Positions 27,484-36,824 of a DNA stretch of 64,000 bases are shown one piece after another (positions within the stretch are counted from its first letter, which is position 1; every line of letters starts with the position of its first letter). The position numbers were made by a program, and so were the translations under genes. The DNA is from Pantoea rodasii (GTDB lineage: Bacteria; Pseudomonadota; Gammaproteobacteria; Enterobacterales; Enterobacteriaceae), in assembly GCF_002095465.1 (NCBI RefSeq), contig NZ_MLFP01000002.1, positions 390,505-454,504 on the forward strand, given 5' to 3'. A model generated the notes under the pieces. The model ran no database searches and was not told the origin of the DNA. It was given only the letters and a program-made list of their open reading frames with translations.

Positions 27484-28391
27484 ATGATTAAGCAGGGTTT
27501 ATTGGGGATGATCGCATTAGCGATGAGTGTGGGCGCAGCGAATGCGGCCGATCCGGTTAAGGTCGGATCGAAGATTGATACCGAGGGTTCGCTGCTGGGC
27601 AATATTATCCTGCAGGTGTTGGATAAACATGGGGTGAAAACCGTTAACAAAATCCAGCTCGGCACCACCCAGGTGGTACGCGGCGCAATCACTGCGGGCG
27701 AGTTGGATATCTATCCGGAATACACCGGTAACGGCGCGTTCTTCTTCAGCGATGAGAAAGACACAGCCTGGAAAAATGCGCAGCAGGGCTATGAGAAGGT
27801 GAAAAAGCTCGATGCGGATAAAAATCATCTGGTGTGGTTAACCCCTGCACCTGCCAACAACACCTGGACCATCGCGGTGCGCGGCGATGTGGCACAGAAA
27901 AATAATCTCAATTCTCTCGACGATCTCAGCGCCTACCTGAAAAAAGGCGGCACCTTCAAACTGGCGGCGTCCGCAGAATTTATCGAACGCAGCGATGCGC
28001 TTCCGGCATTTGAAAAAGCTACAACTTCAAGTTGGATCAGTCTCAACTGCTGTCGCTGGCGGGCGGTGATACGGCGGTGACCATAAAAGCCGCCGCGCAG
28101 CAAACCTCTGGCGTTAATGCGGCGATGGCTTATGGCACCGATGGCCCGGTGGCGGCGCTCGGTTTGCAAACCCTGACCGATCCCAAAGGCGTCCAGCCAA
28201 TTTATGCGCCTGCGCCAGTGATCCGTGAAAGCGTGCTGAAACAGTATCCGGAGATTGGCAACTGGTTGCAGCCGGTGTTCAGCAAGCTGGATGAGAAAAC
28301 CCTGCAACAGCTCAACGCGCAGATTGCGGTTGATGGTCAGGATGCCAGCCAGGTGGCGAAACAGTGGCTACAGCAGAATAAGTTGCTGTAA
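27484..28391 (+). pseudogene. osmF: Osmoprotectant-binding protein OsmF (YehZ), frameshifted
   Basis: The periplasmic substrate-binding protein of the OsmF-YehYXW ABC importer, which takes up compatible solutes such as glycine betaine with low affinity. The signal peptide ends near residue 22 (ANAAD). Conserved blocks are VKVGSKIDTEGSLLGNIILQ, GELDIYPEYTGNGAFFF and FKLAASAEFIERSDALPAFE. At 28020/28021 one base is missing. The upstream frame stops at 28080, while the second frame continues family sequence at once (LLSLAGGDTAVTIKAAAQQT) to the TAA at 28389-28391. Restoring a T makes EKAYNFKLDQSQLLSL, as expected. A sequencing error is more likely than true decay, since the three downstream partner genes are intact. 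Confidence 0.9.
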
Positions 28392-28394
28392 GCG

Positions 28395-29561
28395 GTGCCG
28401 TTACTGTTATCAAGACCGCGCCAGCAGCCGGTGCTGCTGGTCCTCACGCTGCTGATCACGCTGGCGGTGATTGCTTTACCGTTGCTGAGCTTTGCCGCCA
28501 ATCGCTTAGTCTCCGGCCAGCCGCTGATGTTGTGGCAGGTGGCGCAATCCTGGCTGTTGCTGCTGCCGTTACTGTGGCTATGGCAAGGGTTGTGGTGGAA
28601 GCCACGGCGTCTCAATCTGGTGATGGCGCTGCTGGATGCTGAGATTCTTTTTGTGCTGCTGATGTTTATCGGCGGGCAAACGGCGGCGCAACTGGCTAAT
28701 AGCGGCAGCCCGCTGGCACGCACGGCCTTTGGCAGCGGTTTATGGTGTGCCGCCGCGCTGGCGATATTGTTGGCCGCTGAGGCCATCCGTCAGCTCACGG
28801 CCAGCACGCCGTGGCGAATTCTGCTGAATCTACAAATCTGGATTGTTCCGCTGATATTGCTGCTCAGCGGTCACCTCGACCACCTCTCCCTGATGAAAGA
28901 GTATGCCAACCGCACGGCGGTATTTGATGCGGCCTTCAGCCAGCATCTGCTGCTGCTGGGTGGCACGCTGTTGCCGACGTTGCTGATTGGCTTGCCGCTC
29001 GGTCTGGCGATTGCCCGGCGACCGCGCTGGCAAAGTGCCGCTTTCAGCGTACTCAACCTGATCCAGACGGTGCCTTCCGTGGCGCTATTTGGCCTGCTGA
29101 TTGCCCCGCTGGCGGGGCTGGTGGCTCACTTCCCGGTGCTGGCGAGCTGGGGAATCAGCGGTATTGGCCTGGCTCCGGCGCTGATCGCACTGGTGCTGTA
29201 TGCGCTGCTGCCGCTGGTGCGCAGTGTGGTGGCCGGTTTGCAGCAGGTGCCGCAGGAAGTGCGTGAAACTGCGCGCGGCATGGGAATGAGTGCGATGCAA
29301 CAGTTCTGGCACGCCGAACTCCCGCTGGCGCTGCCGGTATGGCTCTCGGGCTTGCGCGTGGTGGTGGTACAAACCATTGGCCTGGCGGTAGTAGCGGCAT
29401 TGATAGGTGCCGGTGGATTTGGCGCCATTGTTTTTCAGGGATTGCTGAGCAGCGCATTAGATTTGGTGTTGCTGGGCGTGATTCCGGTGGTGGCGCTGGC
29501 GGTGGTTTCTGATGCCGCATTGCGTTTACTGTCGGCACTGCTGGAGAGAACCGATGATTGA
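28395..29561 (+). CDS. yehY: Osmoprotectant ABC permease YehY
   Basis: A 388-residue inner-membrane permease of the OsmF-YehYXW importer. The N-terminal part has extra helices as in E. coli YehY (385 residues), followed by the binding-protein-dependent permease core. LNLIQTVPSVALFGLLIAPL and LIGAGGFGAIVFQGLLSSAL are family signatures; the coupling EAA-like loop is ETARGMGMSAMQQFW. It uses a GTG start at 28395 only three bases after the osmF stop, and the stop overlaps the yehX start by eight bases, so translation is coupled. Confidence 0.92.
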   Translation: MPLLLSRPRQQPVLLVLTLLITLAVIALPLLSFAANRLVSGQPLMLWQVAQSWLLLLPLLWLWQGLWWKPRRLNLVMALLDAEILFVLLMFIGGQTAAQLANSGSPLARTAFGSGLWCAAALAILLAAEAIRQLTASTPWRILLNLQIWIVPLILLLSGHLDHLSLMKEYANRTAVFDAAFSQHLLLLGGTLLPTLLIGLPLGLAIARRPRWQSAAFSVLNLIQTVPSVALFGLLIAPLAGLVAHFPVLASWGISGIGLAPALIALVLYALLPLVRSVVAGLQQVPQEVRETARGMGMSAMQQFWHAELPLALPVWLSGLRVVVVQTIGLAVVAALIGAGGFGAIVFQGLLSSALDLVLLGVIPVVALAVVSDAALRLLSALLERTDD

Positions 29562-30489
29562 GTTTCATCAGGTAAGCAAAATGTTCGCGGGCAAAGCGGC
29601 GGTACGTGATCTCACCTTGCATATTGAGAAGGGCAGTTTCACCGTGCTGATTGGCACGTCCGGCTCGGGCAAATCCACCACGCTGAAAATGATCAATCGG
29701 CTGGTGGAGCATGACAGCGGTGAAATCCGCTTTGCCGGTGAACCGATTGAACGCATGGATGCGCGTGCCCTGCGGCGGCGCATGGGCTATGCCATCCAGT
29801 CGATTGGCCTGTTCCCGCACTGGAACGTGGCAAAGAACATCGCCACCGTGCCGTCACTGCTTGGCTGGCCGCAGGCAAAAATTCAACAGCGCGTAGAAGA
29901 ACTGCTGGCGCTGCTCAATCTGGATGCACATCTGGCGACGCGTTATCCCCATCAACTCTCTGGCGGTCAGCAGCAGCGCGTTGGCGTGGCGCGCGCGCTG
30001 GCCGCCGATCCCGAACTGTTGCTGATGGATGAGCCTTTTGGTGCACTCGATCCGGTGAACCGCCAGGCACTGCAACAGGAGATGCTGCGCATTCAGAAGC
30101 TGTCAGGGCGCACGGTAGTGCTGGTGACGCACGACATCGACGAAGCGCTGACGCTGGCCGATCAACTGGTATTGATGGACGGCGGTGAAATCGTGCAGCA
30201 GGGCAAGCCGATCGAGCTGTTGACGCAGCCGGCCACGGATTTCGCCCGTGAATTCTTCGGTCGTAGCGAACTTGGTGTGCGCTTGTTGGCATTGGGGCGC
30301 GCAGGCAGTGCGGCACGGCGCGGTGAGTGGCTGGACGGTGAGCCGATAGCCGCGCACCTGACGCTACGCGAAGCGCTGTCACAGTTTATCGCCCGGCGCA
30401 CCGACAAACTGCCGGTGATCGATCAGCATCAACAGCCGCTGGGTGTCCTGCACTTCAGCGATCTGCTGCGTCAGCGGGAGGCGAGCTGA
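29554..30489 (+). CDS. yehX: Osmoprotectant ABC ATPase YehX
   Basis: A 311-residue ATPase subunit of the OsmF-YehYXW importer. Walker A is [10 protein letters not shown], the signature is LSGGQQQR, Walker B is [12 protein letters not shown] and the H-loop is [11 protein letters not shown]. After the nucleotide domain comes a short CBS-like tail typical of the glycine betaine OpuA/ProV branch ([20 protein letters not shown]), which senses ionic strength in relatives. The ATG at 29554 begins [11 protein letters not shown]. The last base of the TGA stop (30489) is also the first base of the yehW ATG. Confidence 0.93.
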   Translation: MIEFHQVSKMFAGKAAVRDLTLHIEKGSFTVLIGTSGSGKSTTLKMINRLVEHDSGEIRFAGEPIERMDARALRRRMGYAIQSIGLFPHWNVAKNIATVPSLLGWPQAKIQQRVEELLALLNLDAHLATRYPHQLSGGQQQRVGVARALAADPELLLMDEPFGALDPVNRQALQQEMLRIQKLSGRTVVLVTHDIDEALTLADQLVLMDGGEIVQQGKPIELLTQPATDFAREFFGRSELGVRLLALGRAGSAARRGEWLDGEPIAAHLTLREALSQFIARRTDKLPVIDQHQQPLGVLHFSDLLRQREAS

Positions 30490-31220
30490 TGCGTGTCTGG
30501 CGAGATCCGCTGTACTGGCTGCTGGCGGTGTTTCTATTGCTGCTGTGGGGATTGCCGCACAGCGGGCCGCTGTTTGCCCATTGGTTCCCGCAGCTGGAAC
30601 GTCCACTGTATCAGCAGGAGAGCTTCTGGCGGCTGGCCCTGGCGCATTTGTCATTGGTGATCAGCGGCAGCGCACTGGCGATTATTTTTGGGGTGAGCAG
30701 TGGTGTTTTCGCCACGCGTCGTGCCGGGCGGGCGTTCAGACCGTTACTGGAGACGCTGGCAGCAGCGGGGCAGACCTTTCCGCCGGTGGCGGTGTTGGCG
30801 ATTGCCGTGCCGGTGATGGGATTTGGCGCAACACCCGCCATCATGGCGCTGTTTCTGTATGGGCTGTTGCCGATTTTGCAGGGAACGCTGGCAGGATTGG
30901 ATAGCGTGCCCGCCAGCAATCGGGAAATAGCCGTGGGACTGGGTATGGGGCCGTGGCGGCGCTTATGGCAGATTGAGCTGGCGCTGGCCGCACCGGTGAT
31001 CATGGCGGGCGTGCGTACGTCGGTGATGATCAGCATCGGCACCGCGACGATTGCGTCAACAGTGGGCGCAGAAAGTCTGGGATCGCCGGTGATTATCGGA
31101 CTGAGCGGCTTTAACACCGCCTATGTCATTCAGGGCGCGCTGTTAGTGGCGCTACTGGCACTGATTTGCGACCGCGTATTAGAACGCGTGCAACGTCAAC
31201 TCAGTGGCTGGGAAGGATAA
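30489..31220 (+). CDS. yehW: Osmoprotectant ABC permease YehW
   Basis: A 243-residue second permease of the importer, the same length as E. coli YehW. The core signature is [20 protein letters not shown], and the C-terminal [20 protein letters not shown] with [18 protein letters not shown] is highly conserved. It follows yehX with a one-base overlap. Its last 20 bases overlap the end of the yohO gene on the other strand. In E. coli this operon is induced by osmotic stress and stationary phase through RpoS; no promoter evidence is visible here. Confidence 0.93.
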   Translation: MRVWRDPLYWLLAVFLLLLWGLPHSGPLFAHWFPQLERPLYQQESFWRLALAHLSLVISGSALAIIFGVSSGVFATRRAGRAFRPLLETLAAAGQTFPPVAVLAIAVPVMGFGATPAIMALFLYGLLPILQGTLAGLDSVPASNREIAVGLGMGPWRRLWQIELALAAPVIMAGVRTSVMISIGTATIASTVGAESLGSPVIIGLSGFNTAYVIQGALLVALLALICDRVLERVQRQLSGWEG

Positions 31221-31308
31221 GACTGTAGCCCACCAACATCATGCCGCCCATGCCGCCAAGTGCCATCACGGCAAACAGCGTGCCAATGAAAATTTTATTC
31301 CAGTTCAT
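31201..31308 (-). CDS. yohO: Small membrane protein YohO
   Basis: A 35-codon frame from the ATG at 31306-31308 to TGA at 31201-31203 encodes a single hydrophobic helix: [19 protein letters not shown], followed by [17 protein letters not shown]. coli YohO is also 35 residues, with the same pattern (MALGGIGGVMLAGY) and sits in the same place between yehW and mlrA. It is therefore a conserved small protein missed by length filters. Function unknown. It overlaps the end of yehW on the opposite strand by 20 bases. Confidence 0.8.
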   Translation of the reverse strand: MNWNKIFIGTLFAVMALGGMGGMMLVGYSLILPSH

Positions 31309-31351
31309 AAAGGAAACCTGAGAAAAAGTCATGGAGTGCGGCATGATAACG

Positions 31352-31390
31352 CGCACACCCGACCAGGCAAAGGCCGTGTGTGCGATTTTT
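31352..31390 (+). terminator. Possible terminator of osmF-yehYXW
   Basis: CGCACAC (31352-31358) pairs with GTGTGCG (31378-31384), followed by ATTTTT. The loop is long (19 bases), so the call is tentative. Confidence 0.45.
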
Positions 31391-31391
31391 G

Positions 31392-32126
31392 TCAGGCGGG
31401 ATCGTGAATATGGGTGGCAAAGCCTTGCGCCTGCCAGTGTTCAAACTGCTCCAACTGCCGACGCGTCGGCTTCTTACCGGTCCAGATAAACAGATTCTGA
31501 CCGGGGAACAGCTCAGGACGCGGCATATCCAGCGGCTCGGCTAATACATCCATACGCCAGCCTTGCTGCGACAAGCGCCAGGCCTCCAGCCAAAGGCGAG
31601 TGCGATCTTCCACGCCCCAGCCAATCATCAATGCATCTTTGCCGGCCTTTTTACGACCACCGGCGAGGCAGAACGCCACGTAATCAATCAACGCGCCATC
31701 TAACAGGCTGCACATGGTGCGCGCGGTATGCTGGTCCAATCCCAGGCGTTGACGCACCGGCACAAACACGTGATCAATTAGCGCATCCACCGGATGTTCG
31801 CGGCCAATGGTGGCAATTTTAGTGCGCAGCTTAGCCGGACGGACGTGACGCAACACGCTCATCAACTCTTCCTGCAGCGCGGTCCAGCCATCATGCACAT
31901 TGATGGATTCGCCTTCCAGCAGGGCCTTAACCTTGCCAACAGGCACGCCGCTTTCTATCCAGCGTTTGATCTCTTCAATTCGCTGGACATCTTCATCATC
32001 AAACTGGCGGTGACCGCCTTCCGTGCGCTGAGGTTTTAACAGACCGTAACGTCGTTGCCAGGCGCGCAACGTTACCGGGTTGATTCCACAGCGTTCGGCA
32101 ACATCACCGATACTGTATAAGGCCAT
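31392..32126 (-). CDS. mlrA: MerR-family regulator MlrA (YehV)
   Basis: A 244-residue DNA-binding activator. In E. coli MlrA works with RpoS and c-di-GMP to switch on csgD, and hence curli and cellulose. The N-terminal MerR winged helix is clear: [39 protein letters not shown]. The C-terminal part resembles a cobalamin-binding-like domain without the cofactor His motif. I chose the ATG at 32124-32126 (GAGGA upstream) rather than the ATG at 32153. The gene neighbours yohO and the yeh operon, as in E. coli. Confidence 0.9.
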   Translation of the reverse strand: MALYSIGDVAERCGINPVTLRAWQRRYGLLKPQRTEGGHRQFDDEDVQRIEEIKRWIESGVPVGKVKALLEGESINVHDGWTALQEELMSVLRHVRPAKLRTKIATIGREHPVDALIDHVFVPVRQRLGLDQHTARTMCSLLDGALIDYVAFCLAGGRKKAGKDALMIGWGVEDRTRLWLEAWRLSQQGWRMDVLAEPLDMPRPELFPGQNLFIWTGKKPTRRQLEQFEHWQAQGFATHIHDPA

Positions 32127-32235
32127 GGCGTCCTCGAAAATTCTGACCTGCATTACAACACCTTAACCGCCACGCTTGGGTTGTACAACTCTTTTGTTTC
32201 TGTACAACTTGACGTTAAAGACGATTTAAGGTCAT

Positions 32236-32251
32236 ATCTCATATGTGAGAT
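32236..32251 (+). promoter_or_regulatory. Palindromic operator candidate before the HTH-cupin gene
   Basis: ATCTCA (32236-32241) and TGAGAT (32246-32251) are separated by TATG. A related half, ATATGAGA, follows at 32263-32270. It lies 26 bases before the ATG of the HTH-cupin regulator and faces mlrA on the other side, so autoregulation by the neighbouring protein is plausible. Confidence 0.45.
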
Positions 32252-32277
32252 TTATTTCCCAAATATGAGAGGTGAAC

Positions 32278-32841
32278 ATGTCTGTACCGGATTCCGAACA
32301 TCGGTTGGCCGCTCGACTGGCCGAATTACGTGTGCAACGCGGTTGGTCGCTGGACGAATTGGCGATGGCTACCGGCATCAGCAGGGCTTCATTGTCGCGC
32401 ATTGAGCGGGCAGAGACCAGCCCCACAGCCGCTTTGCTTAATCGACTGTGCGTGGCTTATGGTTTAACCATGTCGCGCCTGCTGAGTGAAGTGGAAGAAG
32501 AGGCTGCGCTGCTGCTTAAGGCCGGCGATCAAACGGTATGGCGAGATGAGGCCAGCGGGTATCAGCGCCGCAGCGTATCGCCACCGGCCAGCCACTTTAA
32601 AGCAGAAATGGTGGAAGGCGTGTTGAAACCGGGCGCACGCATCGATTATGACGCACCGCCGGTCCAGGGGCTGGAACAGCATATCTGGTTACAATCCGGC
32701 GAGCTGACGTTCACCATGGACGATCAACGCTGGACACTTCAGGCAGGTGATTGCCTGCGTTTTCATCTCACCGGCAGATCGTCGTTCCAGGCGCATGCTG
32801 AAGGTGGCGCGCGATACATTCTGGTGGTGTGTAAACCATGA
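32278..32841 (+). CDS. XRE-family regulator with cupin sensor domain
   Basis: A 187-residue transcription factor. The N-terminal helix-turn-helix (residues about 8-60) contains LAELRVQRGWSLDELAMATG and ISRASLSRIERAETSPTAAL. The C-terminal cupin_2 domain (about 110-185) contains GLEQHIWLQSGELTFTMDD and LQAGDCLRFHLTG. Such proteins sense a small ligand in the cupin barrel and repress a neighbouring operon. The ATG at 32278 has AGAGG spaced seven bases; its stop overlaps the next start by four bases (ATGA), so it is co-translated with the GNAT gene. The regulated gene and signal are unknown. Confidence 0.85.
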   Translation: MSVPDSEHRLAARLAELRVQRGWSLDELAMATGISRASLSRIERAETSPTAALLNRLCVAYGLTMSRLLSEVEEEAALLLKAGDQTVWRDEASGYQRRSVSPPASHFKAEMVEGVLKPGARIDYDAPPVQGLEQHIWLQSGELTFTMDDQRWTLQAGDCLRFHLTGRSSFQAHAEGGARYILVVCKP

Positions 32842-33356
32842 CTGAAATTCAACAGCTAAGCGCCACTCAGGCACAGCCCCTGCTGGCCGCGCTGACCGAG
32901 GTGTTGCACGGTTGTGTGGCCGACGGAGCCAGCGTCGGCTTTATTGATGCCGGGGATCGCGCAGCAATGGAACGCTTCTGGCAGGACAAAATTTACAGCC
33001 TGGGGAGCGGCGATAATCAGCTGCTGGTGGCGTGGCAGCAAGGTGTGATTGTCGCGACGGTGATGGTGGGCGTTAGCGCGATGCCCAATGGGCGCCATCG
33101 TGCCGAGATCAGTAAACTGCTGGTGCATCCCCGCGCCCGGCGCCAGGGAATCGCGCGTCGTCTGATGCAGCAAGCTGAGCAATTGGCCGTTGAGCAGGGC
33201 AAAACATTGCTGGTGCTGGACACGCGCAGCGGCGATGTGGCAACGGATCTGTATTTGTCGATGGACTGGCAGATTGCGGGTTCCATTCCGTTGTATGCCG
33301 AGTCAACGGAAGGGATGTTGGATGCGACCACGGTAATGTTTAAAATTGTGGGGTAG
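32838..33356 (+). CDS. GNAT-family N-acetyltransferase
   Basis: A 172-residue cytoplasmic acetyltransferase. The acetyl-CoA-binding motif A is ISKLLVHPRARRQGIARRLM (R-R-Q-G-I-A), and motif B/D is VLDTRSGDVATDLYLSMDW. The substrate could be a small amine, antibiotic or amino acid; sequence does not say. It is coupled by an ATGA overlap to the HTH-cupin regulator, which makes regulation of or by this enzyme likely. It converges on the frameshifted LysR gene. Confidence 0.85.
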   Translation: MTEIQQLSATQAQPLLAALTEVLHGCVADGASVGFIDAGDRAAMERFWQDKIYSLGSGDNQLLVAWQQGVIVATVMVGVSAMPNGRHRAEISKLLVHPRARRQGIARRLMQQAEQLAVEQGKTLLVLDTRSGDVATDLYLSMDWQIAGSIPLYAESTEGMLDATTVMFKIVG

Positions 33357-33365
33357 TGCACCAAA

Positions 33366-34338
33366 TCAGTGCGCCGCCTCGGCATCTTCCAGACCCAGCG
33401 ACTGCATAAACAGCCGGATAATCGGATTGATTTTCCGGCCCTTTTTGATCATCAGGCAAAACGGATTTTCGCGGCGGACGGTTTCATCACCCAATTCACA
33501 GAGTTGACCACGCGCTATAAATGGCGCGGCATAATGTTCGGGTAAATAACCAATAAAGTGCCCGGTCAAAATCAGCATCGCGACAGATTCAACTTGCACA
33601 GCCTGCGCACCGCTATCCTGTAATGGAATGATGCGGCGGTCGTCACGCGGCGTGACATATAAATGATTAATAATCTTCTGCTCACGTAATATTTCCACCG
33701 ATATATTTTTATCACAAGAACCAGAATATAAAGGGTGTGACATAGAGCAATATAATTTTGAATATTCTTTATAAAGAGGGAAGTAATCAAAATCTGTTTT
33801 CATTTCATAAACCGGCGCGATGCCACAATGAAAGCGGCCTTCACTCATTCCGCGTTCAATATCATCCAATTGCGCGGTTTGTAATCGAATTTGTACCTTT
33901 GGCGCCTTTTGGTGCAACTGCTGCACCGCGTTGGTGACCGGTGAGTGCGGGTCGGAAATGGTGTTATCCACCACGCAGATCGCGATGTCGCCCAAAAGCT
34001 CGTTACGGCTGTTGTGCAGGCGTTCGCGGAACAGATTCAGTGATACGAAGAGTTCCAGCGTGGCTTGATAAACGTTGATGCCATACTGCGTCAGTTCAAA
34101 GCCTTCGCGCCCACGGCTGCATAACGTCATGCCGAGGCGAATCTCCAGATCGGAAACTTGTTTGCTGATTGCCGCCAGACCGATATTCAGTTCATTGCTG
34201 GCAGCAGTTAACCCCCCCGGCTTCTACTACGCATTTAAATACCCGCAGTAATTTTAAGTCGATATTACTCAGTGCCAGAACCGCATTGTCGCCGCGATTA
34301 TTTGCATTGTTTCCAGACTGGGAAACTTTACTTTCCAT
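33366..34338 (-). pseudogene. LysR-family regulator, frameshifted in a C7/G7 tract
   Basis: A 323-residue LysR-type regulator when repaired. The ATG at 34336-34338 opens a frame reading ALSNIDLKLLRVFKCVVEAG, which runs into a seven-base C tract on the + strand (34212-34218) and shifts. With six bases it continues LTAASNELNIGLAAISKQVS, the helix-turn-helix, and joins the long downstream frame (MTLCSRGREGFELTQYG) to the TGA at 33366. The effector domain includes ILTGHFIGYLPEHYA. It is divergent from the ArgH-like operon, so it is the likely regulator. An indel error in the homopolymer is the simplest reading, though slipped-strand on/off switching is possible. Confidence 0.85.
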
Positions 34339-34495
34339 CTTTGCTATTCAACTCCGGAATAATTGCGGTGAAAGTACAGTGAACCTGAAATATGACGTAT
34401 TTACCAGTGTAGCAGTGAAATAAGTTTTTATTATCACGCTTACCGCATCCATATCTTTTTCATATCGCTGACGATTATCTGTAAGGGGAATTAGC

Positions 34496-35923
34496 ATGTC
34501 TGATAATGCCGAACTGTTATGGGGCGCGCGTTTTAAAGCGGCACCGGCAGCCAGTTTAACCGCGCTGTCGCGCAGCCCGGATTATTACTTTGCCCTGGCA
34601 CCTTACGATCTGGCGGGTTGCCGGGCACATGCCCGTGAACTGGCACGCGGCGATCTGCTGAGCAGTGAAGAACTCAATACTATGCTGGCGGCGATTGATG
34701 CGCTGGATGCCGATTATCGCGCCGGTCAGCTGCATCCGATTGCCGCTGACGAAGATGTGCACACCTTCATTGAACGCGCGCTGACTGAACGCTTAGGGCC
34801 ACTGGGCGGCAAACTGCGCGCCGGTCGTTCGCGTAACGATCAGACCGTCAACGACTTACGTCTCTACCTGCGCGACAACGGCCGCAAAGTGGTCAGCGCG
34901 TTGCTGGCACTGCAGCACTCCCTGGTGGAGCAAGCCGCACTGCATACCGAAAGCGTGGCACCGGGTTTCACTCATTTGCAGCAGGCACAGCCGATTGTGT
35001 TCGGTCATCAACTGCTGGCCCATGCGCAATCTTTTGCCCGCGATATCGAGCGTATGCAGGATTGGGATCGCCGCAGTGCGCGCTGCCCACTGGGTGCCGC
35101 AGCGATGGCCGGTTCGGCAATTGCGCGCCAGCCGGAAAAAGCGGCTGAAGATCTGGCGTACCTGGCACCGTGCGAGAACTCGATTGATGCCGTCGCCAGC
35201 CGTGATTACGCCGCAGAATTCCTGTTCGTCACCAGCATGATCGGCATCAACCTGTCACGCCTGTGCGAAGAGGTGTGCATGTGGGCCTCGCGCCAGTTCC
35301 GCTGGGTCGAGCTGCATGACAGCTACGCCACCGGCAGCTCAATCATGCCGCAGAAGAAAAACCCGGACATCGCCGAACTGACGCGTGGTCGCTCCGGTCG
35401 TCTGGTTGGCAACCTGATGGCGCTGCTCACCACCATGAAAGCGATGCCGCTCTCCTATAACCGCGACCTGAGCGATGACAAACGCAACGTGATTGATGCC
35501 GTGGACACGCTGCTGCTGGTGCTGCCGGCGATGGCCGGCATGATGTCGACGTTGAAATTCAACACCGAGGTGATGCGCGAGCAGGCACCGGACGGTTTCA
35601 CCCTGGCTACCGAAGTCGCCGACTGGCTGGCGATGCGCGGTGTGCCATTCCGTGAAGCCCATGAAATCACCGGTCAGCTGGTGCAGCTGTGTGAACAAGA
35701 AAATTGCGGACTGTCCGACCTGAGTGATGCGCAGTTGCAGGCCGTTGATGCACGCTTAACACCTGAAGTGCGCAGTGCCCTGACGCTGGAAGCCGCACTG
35801 GCGGCACGCAGCGGCTACGGCGGCACCGCACCCGTCCGCGTGCGCGAACAGTTAGCGCGTTTGCAAACCCTGATGCAGAACCAGCAGCGCTGGACTGAAG
35901 ATTACGCTGGCCCGCGCGCCTGA
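34496..35923 (+). CDS. ArgH-family C-N lyase (argininosuccinate lyase-like)
   Basis: A 475-residue member of the aspartase/fumarase superfamily. The ArgH signatures are GGKLRAGRSRNDQTVND, FTHLQQAQPIVFGHQLL and SSIMPQKKNPDIAELTRG, the last being the substrate loop with the catalytic Ser. It differs clearly from the enterobacterial housekeeping ArgH and looks closer to actinobacterial ArgH and to EDDS/iminodisuccinate lyases, which split N-substituted aspartates to fumarate and an amine. It is first in an operon with an amino-acid ABC importer, two deacetylase-fold hydrolases and an MmgE/PrpD protein. That context points to catabolism rather than arginine synthesis. Clear GGGG ribosome site before ATG 34496. 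Confidence 0.85.
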   Translation: MSDNAELLWGARFKAAPAASLTALSRSPDYYFALAPYDLAGCRAHARELARGDLLSSEELNTMLAAIDALDADYRAGQLHPIAADEDVHTFIERALTERLGPLGGKLRAGRSRNDQTVNDLRLYLRDNGRKVVSALLALQHSLVEQAALHTESVAPGFTHLQQAQPIVFGHQLLAHAQSFARDIERMQDWDRRSARCPLGAAAMAGSAIARQPEKAAEDLAYLAPCENSIDAVASRDYAAEFLFVTSMIGINLSRLCEEVCMWASRQFRWVELHDSYATGSSIMPQKKNPDIAELTRGRSGRLVGNLMALLTTMKAMPLSYNRDLSDDKRNVIDAVDTLLLVLPAMAGMMSTLKFNTEVMREQAPDGFTLATEVADWLAMRGVPFREAHEITGQLVQLCEQENCGLSDLSDAQLQAVDARLTPEVRSALTLEAALAARSGYGGTAPVRVREQLARLQTLMQNQQRWTEDYAGPRA

Positions 35924-35933
35924 GGAGACGCTG

Positions 35934-36811
35934 ATGTCGCAATCCACCCCGGTTGAACCCAGCATGAAAATAGCCGTGAGCAGACGCACTACGATCTGGA
36001 TCGCTATCAAGTGGTGCCACGCCGTTATTACGGCCGTATTACCGCCTCGGCGGTAATCCTGGTGCTGCTGGCGCTGCTGGTGAATGCGTTCGCCCACGGC
36101 AACATTGAGTGGTCGTTCGTGAGCCAGTTCTTTACCGCGCAGGCGATCTTAAACGGCGTGGTGAACACGCTGATTATGTCGGTGCTGGCGATGGGACTCG
36201 GCATTCTGTTCGGTGTGATCACCGCGATTATGTATATGTCGCCCAACCCGGTGCTGCACTACATCGCCGTGGGCTACGCATGGATCTTCCGTGGCACGCC
36301 GCTGATTCTGCAGCTGCTGCTGTGGTTCAACCTTGCGCTGGTGTTTCCTACCATCAGTATTCCCGGTGTGTTCAGCGTGCAAACCGTCACCATCATGACG
36401 CCGTTCCTTGCGGCACTGTTGGGTTTGAGCATCAACCAGGGTGCCTACACCTCGGAAGTGGTGCGCGCCGGTTTACTGTCAGTGGATACCGGACAGTATG
36501 AAGCAGCGAAAGCGATTGGCATGCCACGCCTGCAAGCGCTGCATCGCATTATTCTGCCCCAGGCAATGCGCGTAATTTTGCCGCCGGTGGGTAACGAATT
36601 CATCAGCATGATCAAGACCACCAGTCTGGCGAGCATGATCCAGTACTCCGAACTGCTCTACAACACGCAAACCATCTACTTCGCCAATGCGCGTGTGATG
36701 GAACTGCTGTTCGTGGCGGGCATCTGGTACCTGATCATCGTGACCGTGCTGTCGTTTGGTCAGAGTCGCCTTGAGCGCTACTTCTCACGCGGCCACCGCC
36801 AGCGTCAGTAA
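35934..36811 (+). pseudogene. Polar amino-acid ABC permease, frameshifted near the start
   Basis: A HisM/GlnP-type permease of about 290 residues. The ATG at 35934 follows the lyase stop by ten bases with GGAG upstream, and reads MSQSTPVEPSMK. One base seems to be missing in the A tract at 35967-35970. Adding one A gives NSREQTHYDLDRYQVVPRRY, which runs into the intact frame from 36011 on. The core has several helices, with AWIFRGTPLILQLLLWF as the permease signature and the coupling loop EAAKAIGMPRLQALHRIILP. It imports the substrate of this operon through the inner membrane. Confidence 0.82.
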
Positions 36812-36824
36812 TTGGGAGAACGAG

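Noticed and set aside
34496..35923. Housekeeping argininosuccinate lyase ArgH
   Set aside because: No arginine biosynthesis genes are adjacent, the sequence differs from enterobacterial ArgH, and the operon is catabolic in character. Not fully excluded without a genome search.
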